NCBI GenBank assembly: GCA_025351555.1
Contig: JANXVS010000131.1
Location: forward strand, 1 to 6,325
Direction of reading: 5' to 3'
DNA length: 6,325 nucleotides
Source: Pseudomonadota bacterium
GTDB lineage: Bacteria; Pseudomonadota; Gammaproteobacteria; Xanthomonadales; Rhodanobacteraceae
Position numbers and translations under genes: made by a program. Below are positions 1 through 5,250 of this stretch, one piece after another (position 1 is the first letter of the stretch; each line of letters starts with the position of its first letter). Below the pieces are notes generated by a model. That model made no database searches. It had not been told where the DNA came from and worked only from the letters and a program-made list of their open reading frames with translations.

Positions 1-767
1 CTCTCCAGCGCCGCCTGGGTGGTGCCGCCGGGTGAGGTCACGCGCTGGCGCAGTTCGGTTGGCGTGGCGTCGTCCTCGATCAACATGCGGCCCGCGCCGA
101 GGCAGGTTTGAGTCGCCAGCGCGCGTGCGGTTGCGCGCGGCAGGCCCTGCGCGACAGCGGCATCCTCCAGCGCTTCGACCAACCGGAAAAAATACGCGGG
201 GCCGGAACCGGAAAGTGCCGTGACCGTATCCATTTGCGCCTCGTCATCGATCCACAGCGACAGCCCGGCGGCGCCGAGTATACTTTGCGCCAGGACGCGC
301 TGGGCCGCATCGGTGCAGGCATTCGCGCACAGCCCGGTTGCGCCCGCGCCGATCAGGGCCGGCGTATTCGGCATGCAGCGCACCACGGCGACGCTGCCGC
401 CGAGCCAGCGTTCCAGCTGATCGATGCGAATACCGGCAGCGATCGAAATGACCAGGGGCTTGCGCGTTTGAGCGAGAGCGCACAAACCGGCGCAGACGAT
501 TTTCATCACCTGCGGCTTGACCGCGAGCACGAGCACGTCGGCTTCGCGCGCGGCCTCTTCGTTACCAGCGTGAACGGCGACCGCGAAGTCGCGCGCCAGC
601 GCATCGCGCAAGTCGGCATTGGGTTCGGCAACGGTGATGCTTTGTGGTGAGGTGCCGTTACGGATCAGGCCGCCGATCAGGCTGCGTGCCATGTTGCCGC
701 CGCCGATGAAGGCGATGCGCGCGCCGGTTGGCGAGGATACACTTGGAGTTGTACTGGATTGGTTCAT
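1..767 (-). CDS. proC: Pyrroline-5-carboxylate reductase, C-terminus cut by window edge
   Basis: ProC catalyses the last step of proline synthesis in the cytoplasm: NAD(P)H-dependent reduction of 1-pyrroline-5-carboxylate to L-proline. The 255 visible residues (my translation of the minus strand) carry an N-terminal Rossmann dinucleotide-binding motif, IGGGNMA at about 21-27, then AVKPQ at 82-86, RCMPNTPALIGAGATG at 130-145, and the C-terminal dimer/active-site signatures ALSGSGPAYFF (184-194) and RQRVTSPGGTT (240-250). The usual family length is about 270, so roughly 15-20 residues lie beyond position 1. The ATG at 767-765 gives an N-terminal extension of about 15 residues before the Rossmann strand. 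No clear Shine-Dalgarno precedes it and no nearer ATG fits, so the start is less certain than the identity. It lies 61 nt downstream of yfiB on the same strand, with no terminator-like hairpin between, and is probably the distal gene of the yggS-yfiRNB unit. Confidence 0.96.
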   Translation of the reverse strand, partial: MNQSSTTPSVSSPTGARIAFIGGGNMARSLIGGLIRNGTSPQSITVAEPNADLRDALARDFAVAVHAGNEEAAREADVLVLAVKPQVMKIVCAGLCALAQTRKPLVISIAAGIRIDQLERWLGGSVAVVRCMPNTPALIGAGATGLCANACTDAAQRVLAQSILGAAGLSLWIDDEAQMDTVTALSGSGPAYFFRLVEALEDAAVAQGLPRATARALATQTCLGAGRMLIEDDATPTELRQRVTSPGGTTQAALE

Positions 768-828
768 GACGATCTGGTCGGACGAAACGCGAAGGATAGC
801 AGCGCCGCGCGTCCTAGTGGTGCCGCTG

Positions 829-1329
829 TTACTGCGCTAGAGCGTCAACCGGGACGATGATCAACACGCAGCGATTCGTCGCGCGTCCTTCGCGGGTTTC
901 GTTGGGACTGATCGGATTTTCCGGCCCCAGTCCCTGCTCGGTGATGTTATCCACGACAAAGCCGTTGGCGACGAACTCGTGCGCCACGGTATGCGCGCGG
1001 CGCAGCGACAGTGCGATGTTGTGCTCGCGCGGGCCACTGTTGTCGGTGTGTCCCTCGATGCGCAGGCGACGCACCTTGGCCTTGAGCAATTCGTCCGCGG
1101 TCTTGGCGATCGACCGCTGCATGCTGGGCTTGAGGATGTCCTTGTCCAGCTCGAACGAAATCGGCTCCGGCAGGTTCAACAGCCAACCGTCGTCGGTCTG
1201 GACGAAACCGAGCGAATGCAGCGCGGTCTTCTGGAGTTCGGCTTGGGTCGGGCCGCTCGGCTTCACCGGCGCGTGGCATCCGGCCAGCGCAACCGCCAAC
1301 AGCAGTGCCACGATCCGACCCCTGTGCAT
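829..1329 (-). CDS. yfiB: OmpA-like outer-membrane lipoprotein, YfiB family
   Basis: This is a 166-residue lipoprotein with an OmpA-type peptidoglycan-binding domain, matching YfiB in length and context. In the P. aeruginosa system YfiB sits in the outer membrane, binds peptidoglycan and, when activated, sequesters YfiR so that the cyclase YfiN is released. Visible features: a signal peptide ending in lipobox LAGC with lipidated C18; a linker with L37, F42 and W49, whose spacing equals that of the P. aeruginosa activating positions L43, F48 and W55 (recalled from the literature); and an OmpA_C domain at about 57-160 with GHTDNSG (93-99, D96), N104/L107/S108/R111-A112 and NETREGRATNR (143-153). 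D96 and R111 are the expected diaminopimelate-contact residues. The start at 1329 is preferred over an upstream in-frame GTG at 1365, because GAGGGG lies 8 nt upstream of the ATG and only this start puts the signal peptide at the N-terminus. It begins 48 nt after yfiN. Confidence 0.9.
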   Translation of the reverse strand: MHRGRIVALLLAVALAGCHAPVKPSGPTQAELQKTALHSLGFVQTDDGWLLNLPEPISFELDKDILKPSMQRSIAKTADELLKAKVRRLRIEGHTDNSGPREHNIALSLRRAHTVAHEFVANGFVVDNITEQGLGPENPISPNETREGRATNRCVLIIVPVDALAQ

Positions 1330-1337
1330 GTCCGCCG

Positions 1338-1343
1338 CCCCTC
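1338..1343 (-). promoter_or_regulatory. Ribosome binding site of yfiB
   Basis: On the minus strand GAGGGG lies 8 nt before the ATG at 1329-1327. It decides the start in favour of the short form with an N-terminal lipoprotein signal, against the GTG at 1365, which would place 12 residues in front of the signal peptide. Confidence 0.65.
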
Positions 1344-1377
1344 GCCGCAACTGCTGCAGTGCCACCAGCGACCCATG

Positions 1378-2649
1378 CTAGTGTTTGCTCGGGTCGGGTG
1401 CAAATTCGGGTACCGGTGTCCAGCGCGTGACGGCGGCCGCTGCATAGTGCGTTCCCTTCACGCTATACATGGCCTTGTCTGCCAGTTGCAGCAAGGTATC
1501 GGCATCACTGGCACTATCAGGATAGATGGCGATGCCGACGCTTACTCCGGGGTAGATCAGGTGCGCGCCGATCGTTAGGGGTTGTTCCAACGCGGCCTGC
1601 AAGCCGGCAAGCAGATCGCCGTCGCCTTGCAATGGCAGGCTTTCCGGCCGCAACCATGGAGCGACGAGCACGACGAATTCATCTCCGCCCAGGCGCGCTG
1701 CGATCGCGCCATCGGGCAGCCAGTGTTGCATGCGGTTGGCGGTCTCGATCAGCAGATAGTCGCCGGCGACGTGGCCAAAAGTGTCGTTGACGGCCTTGAA
1801 CGAATCGATATCCAGATACAGCAGCGCGGCGCGCGCCTGCGAGCGCGCGCACTCGTTCAGGGTCTCCGGCAGCGCGCGCTCGAACATCGCCCGATTCGGC
1901 AGCCCGGTCAGTACATCGTGGAAGGCCAGGCGACGCAGCAGTGAGTTGTGAGCGCGCAGGGTCTGGTCGCGATGCACGATCTCGTCGAGCAGGGTGTTGA
2001 ACTCGGTGCGCAAGTCGTTGACTTCGGCAATGTCGGCCACCGGCGCGCGTTGCGTGAAGTCGCGATGTTCGATCGCGCTGCGCATGATCGTGCGCAGCTG
2101 GGTCAACGGTTGCGCGATGCGATGCGTGTTCCGGCGCGTCACCGCGACCGACAGCAGGCCGACAAATGCGAGCACCAGAAGGTCCGAGCCGATCAAGCCA
2201 AACAAGGCATGCAGCATCGGTTCCTGGCCGCCCTGCAGGCGCACTTCGCCGATGACGCGGCCATCCGCGATCACCTTGGCCGCGGCGCGTTCGCCATCCA
2301 GGTATGCTGCCATGCGTCCGCCAAAACCGTCCGCCTCGATGCTGCTGCTGGCGCGCAGCTTGCCGGCCGCGTCGAACAGCTCGGCACGGGTCACGCCTTC
2401 TTCGGCCGGAATCGCGCGCAGCACTTCTGCGGCGGAACTGTCCTGGTCGAAGATCAGCGCCGGCTGGGTTTCGATGGCGGTGATCTGGGCCAGATTGTTC
2501 AGGTGCCGGCGCGTCTGCTCGTGCAGGTAGTGATAACCGACCAGCGACGCACCGAGGCTGGCGAGCAGGATCGCGGCCACGTACACCATGAGCTGCGCCC
2601 GGGCGAAACTCTCGATCAGCGTGCTGCCACGTGCGTGCTGGCCGTTCAT
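1378..2649 (-). CDS. yfiN: Membrane diguanylate cyclase with CHASE8-HAMP-GGDEF, YfiN/TpbB family
   Basis: This is a 423-residue inner-membrane enzyme expected to condense two GTP into cyclic-di-GMP. Order of parts: short cytoplasmic N-terminus, TM1 at about 20-41, a periplasmic segment of about 105 residues resembling the CHASE8 sensor (ETQPALIFDQDSSAAEVL around 60-77), TM2 at about 148-171, HAMP at about 172-228 (RIAQPLTQLRTIM, then an EFNTLLDEI segment), and GGDEF at about 240-407. Catalytic signatures are intact: LTGLPNR (247-253), YLDIDSFKAVND (278-289, with metal-binding D280), RLGGDEF (319-325) and DKAMYSVKG (391-399). The product-inhibition RxxD expected at 312-315 reads PDGA, so the primary I-site is absent. 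There is no EAL domain. The start ATG overlaps the yfiR stop as ATGA and has no strong Shine-Dalgarno of its own, which suggests translational coupling. The flanking yfiR and yfiB make the YfiN assignment much firmer than the GGDEF domain alone would. Confidence 0.92.
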   Translation of the reverse strand: MNGQHARGSTLIESFARAQLMVYVAAILLASLGASLVGYHYLHEQTRRHLNNLAQITAIETQPALIFDQDSSAAEVLRAIPAEEGVTRAELFDAAGKLRASSSIEADGFGGRMAAYLDGERAAAKVIADGRVIGEVRLQGGQEPMLHALFGLIGSDLLVLAFVGLLSVAVTRRNTHRIAQPLTQLRTIMRSAIEHRDFTQRAPVADIAEVNDLRTEFNTLLDEIVHRDQTLRAHNSLLRRLAFHDVLTGLPNRAMFERALPETLNECARSQARAALLYLDIDSFKAVNDTFGHVAGDYLLIETANRMQHWLPDGAIAARLGGDEFVVLVAPWLRPESLPLQGDGDLLAGLQAALEQPLTIGAHLIYPGVSVGIAIYPDSASDADTLLQLADKAMYSVKGTHYAAAAVTRWTPVPEFAPDPSKH

Positions 2650-3266
2650 GGCGCGTCAGCGTCCGCCGCGTGCGGGCGAGCGAGCATCAGCAGTTGCGCG
2701 TTGATCGCCAGACCGGAACTTTTCACGGCGCTCAGATTGACTTCAAAGCCGCCTTGCGGCTCCTGCAGATGCAGACAGATGAGGCCGCCGGCGCTGCAAA
2801 AATTTTTGCCATCGCCGACCGTCAGCACCCCGCGCAGCGTATGCGCAAGCTGCAGAAAACGCGTTGCTTGCGTGGCGTCCATGGCGCTCAGATCCAGGAT
2901 CTGGCAGGTGCCGAGTGTGTCGGTTGCGCTCACGTGACGGACGACGAACGGGCGGTCGCGCGCGGACAGGCCGGCGTAGTACGCGTCAGATGTGCTTGCG
3001 GGCGAGGCGACACACACCTGCCAGGCTGTGATCGCGGCATCGTCCGGCCAATGCACGTAAAGCACGAAGCGGCTGATGTAGTCCTGCGGCGAGGACAATC
3101 CGGCGGGCGCCGCATGCTGAATCAGCGCGCCGACCGATCGCGCGCTGCCGCTGGCGTCGATCGCGAACGACGGATTGGCAAGACCTGCCGCCAACAGCAC
3201 TGCCAGCAGCCGACACCACGAAATGCGTTGGCGCGATGTGGCAAGCGGGCACGGGACGATAGGCAT
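2646..3266 (-). CDS. yfiR: Periplasmic repressor of YfiN, YfiR/DUF4154 family
   Basis: This is a 206-residue secreted protein of the YfiR (DUF4154) family. In P. aeruginosa YfiR binds the periplasmic part of YfiN and holds it inactive until YfiB removes it. Visible features: a signal peptide with hydrophobic core LLAVLLAAGLA (20-30) and likely cleavage after SFA (33-35); the family's N-terminal motif YISRFVLYVHWP (63-74); and the C-terminal block from TVGDGKNFCSAGG (149-161) through FEVNLSAVKSSGLAINAQLL (174-193). Four cysteines remain after cleavage: C85, C121, C157 and C164. The 7-residue C157-C164 spacing equals that of the P. aeruginosa Cys145-Cys152 disulfide, and C85/C121 correspond to Cys71/Cys110 (recalled). 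The open frame continues upstream to 3563, but inside yggS; the ATG at 3266 was chosen because it follows the yggS stop by 20 nt and puts the signal peptide near the N-terminus. Its Shine-Dalgarno is weak. The TGA overlaps the yfiN ATG. Confidence 0.9.
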   Translation of the reverse strand: MPIVPCPLATSRQRISWCRLLAVLLAAGLANPSFAIDASGSARSVGALIQHAAPAGLSSPQDYISRFVLYVHWPDDAAITAWQVCVASPASTSDAYYAGLSARDRPFVVRHVSATDTLGTCQILDLSAMDATQATRFLQLAHTLRGVLTVGDGKNFCSAGGLICLHLQEPQGGFEVNLSAVKSSGLAINAQLLMLARPHAADADAP

Positions 3267-3286
3267 GGGTGCCCGGCGTTTCCGCG

Positions 3287-3967
3287 CTACGCCCGGGTGC
3301 CGAACAGGGCCGAACCGACCCGCACCATCGTTGCGCCTTCGGCAATCGCCAACTCGAAATCGTCGGACATGCCCAAGGACAGAGTATCCACGTGTGGATG
3401 CGTTTCGCGCAATCGTTGCATCAGTTCGCGCATGCTGCGGTAAGCCGCCTGGCGCAGCTCGGGGTCCGCATGCGGTGCCGGTATCGCCATCAGCCCGCGC
3501 AGCGCCAAGCGCGGACTCGCAGCGATTTTTTCTGCGAGTGTCGGAATCAGTTCCGGCGCACAACCGGATTTGCTCGCCTCATCATCGATATTGACCTGGA
3601 TCAGCACATTGAGCGGCGGCATGCTCTCGGGACGATAGCGGTTGAGCGGCGCGATCAGTTTTTCGCGATCAAGACTCTGCAGCCAGTCGAAGTGTTCGGC
3701 GACGTCGCGGGCCTTGTTCGATTGCAGCGGGCCGATCAGATGCCATTGCAGCAGCAGACTATGGAGTTCACGCTGTTTGGTGAGGGCTTCCTGCACGTAG
3801 TTTTCGCCAAACGCCAGTTGTCCCAGCGCGACCAGTTCGCGGATAGCCGCCGCTGGCTTGGTTTTGGACACAGCAAGCAGGGTGACCTCGTGCCCGGCAC
3901 GCTGCGCCGCCACATCGATGCGCTGGCGCAGTTCGTGGTAAGTCCCGCTCACTAAAGTGCTTCCCAA
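3287..3967 (-). CDS. yggS: PLP-binding homeostasis protein, YggS/PROSC (YBL036C) family
   Basis: This is a 226-residue cytoplasmic protein of the alanine-racemase-like fold type III single-domain family. It carries pyridoxal 5'-phosphate and is known for PLP and amino-acid homeostasis rather than a defined reaction. The Schiff-base lysine is K35 in LLAVSKTKP (30-38). Other signatures are FGENYVQE (53-60), WHLIGPLQSNK (75-85) and the phosphate-binding C-terminal stretch LSLGMSDDFELAIAEGATMV (197-216), ending GSALFGTR. Length matches the family (about 230). The start used is TTG at 3967-3965, with GGAG 8 nt upstream at 3979-3976; a GTG at 3952-3950 is an alternative that would shorten the protein by five residues, and there is no suitable ATG. 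It is the first gene of the minus-strand unit and is divergent from pilT, the same neighbour relationship as in Pseudomonas. The TAG stop lies 20 nt before yfiR. Confidence 0.96.
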   Translation of the reverse strand: MGSTLVSGTYHELRQRIDVAAQRAGHEVTLLAVSKTKPAAAIRELVALGQLAFGENYVQEALTKQRELHSLLLQWHLIGPLQSNKARDVAEHFDWLQSLDREKLIAPLNRYRPESMPPLNVLIQVNIDDEASKSGCAPELIPTLAEKIAASPRLALRGLMAIPAPHADPELRQAAYRSMRELMQRLRETHPHVDTLSLGMSDDFELAIAEGATMVRVGSALFGTRA

Positions 3968-3975
3968 GAAAGTGT

Positions 3976-3979
3976 CTCC
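3976..3979 (-). promoter_or_regulatory. Ribosome binding site of yggS (supports TTG start)
   Basis: GGAG on the minus strand lies 8 nt upstream of the TTG at 3967-3965. A second purine run, GGAAG, inside the first codons could instead serve the GTG at 3952, so the choice is not closed. Confidence 0.5.
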
Positions 3980-3985
3980 AAGGGG

Positions 3986-4016
3986 TTGCGCCGGCTTGAA
4001 TTTATCGCGTTATACT
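3986..4016 (+). promoter_or_regulatory. Candidate sigma-70 promoter for pilT in the yggS/pilT divergent region
   Basis: TATACT at 4011-4016 is a good -10 hexamer (five of six consensus bases). The best -35 is TTGCGC at 3986-3991 with a rather long 19-nt spacer. Transcription would start near 4022-4024 and leave a leader of about 50 nt before the pilT ATG. The AT-rich core 4001-4016 is the only such patch in the 104-nt spacer. The opposite strand has weaker possible elements for yggS (TTGCCG around 4023 with TAAATT around 4001-4006), so the two promoters may overlap. I saw no sigma-54 (-24/-12) match. Confidence 0.5.
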
Positions 4017-4058
4017 GCAACGGCAAGCGCATCCGGGGCGGTCTGGTCTATCGTATCG

Positions 4059-4064
4059 AGGGGA
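4059..4064 (+). promoter_or_regulatory. Ribosome binding site of pilT
   Basis: AGGGGA lies 7 nt upstream of the pilT ATG at 4072. An ATG at 4065 sits between them but is out of frame with pilT and directly abuts the purine run, so it is not a credible start. Confidence 0.65.
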
Positions 4065-4071
4065 ATGTCGC

Positions 4072-5109
4072 ATGGATATCGCCGAGCTTCTAGCGTTTTC
4101 GGTCAAGAACAAGGCTTCCGACTTGCATCTGTCGGCCGGTCTGCCGCCGATGATCCGCGTCGACGGTGACGTGCGCCGCATCAATATCCCCGCGCTGGAA
4201 CACAAGCAGGTGCATGCGCTGGTGTACGACATCATGTCGGACAAACAGCGACGCGACTACGAGGAATTCCTCGAAGTCGATTTCTCGTTCGAGATTCCCG
4301 GCTTGGCGCGTTTCCGTGTCAACGCGTTCAACCAGAACCGCGGTTCCGGTGTCGTGTTCCGTACGATTCCGTCCGAAGTGCTGTCGCTGGAAGATCTGGC
4401 CTGCCCGAAAATATTCAAGGAGCTGATCGATCAGCCGCAAGGTTTGGTCCTGTGCACCGGACCGACCGGGTCGGGCAAATCGACCACACTGGCGGCCATG
4501 GTCGATCACATCAACAAGAACGAATACGGGCACATCCTCACCATCGAGGATCCGATCGAATTCGTCCACACCGCGCAGAAATGCCTGATCAACCAGCGCG
4601 AAGTACACCGCGATACGCACGGGTTCAACGAGGCCTTGCGCTCGGCCTTGCGCGAAGACCCGGATTACATCCTGGTCGGCGAAATGCGCGATATCGAGAC
4701 CATCCGCCTGGCGCTCACCGCTGCGGAAACCGGGCATCTGGTGTTCGCGACCCTACATACCAGTTCGGCATCCAAGACCATCGACCGCATCATCGACGTG
4801 TTCCCGGCCGGCGAAAAACCGATGGTGCGCTCGATGTTGTCCGAGTCGCTGCGCGCGGTGATCTCGCAATCGCTGCTGAAGAAAGTCGGTGGCGGGCGCA
4901 TTGCCGCGCACGAGATCATGGTCGGCATACCGGCGATCCGCAACCTGATCCGCGAGGATAAAGTTGCACAAATGTACTCGTCGATCCAGACCGGCAGCCA
5001 GTACGGCATGCAGACGCTGGATCAATGCCTGCAGGATCTGGTCAAACGTGGCCTGGTCACGCGTCAACAAGCGATCACCTACGCCAAGAACAAGGAAATC
5101 TTCAAGTGA
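4072..5109 (+). CDS. pilT: Type IV pilus retraction ATPase PilT
   Basis: PilT is the hexameric cytoplasmic AAA-like motor that depolymerises the type IV pilus, driving twitching motility, surface sensing and DNA uptake. The 345 residues fit the family (344 in P. aeruginosa) and key positions fall at the same numbers. There is an N-terminal PAS-like domain (MDIAELLAFSVKNKASDLHL onward), then the RecA-like core: Walker A GPTGSGKST (130-138, K136), Asp box TIEDPIEF (157-164), Walker B ILVGEMRD (200-207) with catalytic E204, and His box TGHLVFATLHT (220-230) with H222 and H229. The C-terminal retraction signature AIRNLIRE (288-295) separates it from PilB and PilU. AGGGGA gives the start. The TGA stop lies inside the first arm of a hairpin. 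pilU follows after 141 nt. The protein looks fully functional. Confidence 0.98.
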   Translation: MDIAELLAFSVKNKASDLHLSAGLPPMIRVDGDVRRINIPALEHKQVHALVYDIMSDKQRRDYEEFLEVDFSFEIPGLARFRVNAFNQNRGSGVVFRTIPSEVLSLEDLACPKIFKELIDQPQGLVLCTGPTGSGKSTTLAAMVDHINKNEYGHILTIEDPIEFVHTAQKCLINQREVHRDTHGFNEALRSALREDPDYILVGEMRDIETIRLALTAAETGHLVFATLHTSSASKTIDRIIDVFPAGEKPMVRSMLSESLRAVISQSLLKKVGGGRIAAHEIMVGIPAIRNLIREDKVAQMYSSIQTGSQYGMQTLDQCLQDLVKRGLVTRQQAITYAKNKEIFK

Positions 5110-5133
5110 GGCTTGGCGAAGGCGCTTGCCTCA
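5107..5133 (+). other. Hairpin overlapping the pilT stop codon
   Basis: TGAGGC (5107-5112, starting with the stop codon) is the exact reverse complement of GCCTCA (5128-5133). Inside, GGCG (5115-5118) can pair with CGCT (5123-5126) around an AAGG loop, with one G-T wobble. The result is a two-part stem of 6 and 4 bp with a small internal loop. No T-run follows, so it is not a standard intrinsic terminator. It could shape the 3' end of pilT mRNA or reduce read-through into pilU. Confidence 0.45.
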
Positions 5134-5250
5134 CGACCGCGGTAGATGGCAGCGCACGCAGGCATCCGCCGATCGTCTTCTAATGCGTCCGTCGGCCGGG
5201 CGCAGGTGTAAGATGTGCCATCAAGCCAGTCGTTGCTGGGAGTCACGTTC
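5134..5250 (+). promoter_or_regulatory. pilT-pilU spacer with pilU ribosome binding site and a weak promoter candidate
   Basis: The rest of the 141-nt spacer holds GGGAG at 5238-5242, 8 nt before the pilU ATG at 5251, a clear Shine-Dalgarno. TAAGAT at 5209-5214 could be a weak -10 box, but no convincing -35 lies at the right distance. Independent pilU transcription is therefore possible but not shown. I see no other gene here. Confidence 0.4.

Noticed and set aside
768..828. Search for a terminator or a separate proC promoter between yfiB and proC
   Set aside because: There are partial GC-rich complementarities (AGCGGC against GCGCTGCT-like sequence) but no stable stem with a T-run, and the TATCCT near 794-815 on the minus strand has no partner -35.
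1948..2937. Plus-strand open frame of 329 codons lying over yfiN and yfiR
   Set aside because: It lies antisense to two well-supported genes, is low in recognisable motifs, and is rich in Arg, Ala and Gln as expected of GC-driven shadow frames.
3267..3563. Upstream extension of the yfiR frame by 99 residues into yggS
   Set aside because: It would overlap yggS almost to its middle and bury the signal peptide; the ATG at 3266 gives a normal secreted YfiR.
5209..5214. TAAGAT as a pilU -10 promoter element
   Set aside because: It has only four of six consensus bases, lacks a proper extended -10, and has no -35 at 16-18 nt; it is kept only as a weak remark in the spacer entry.
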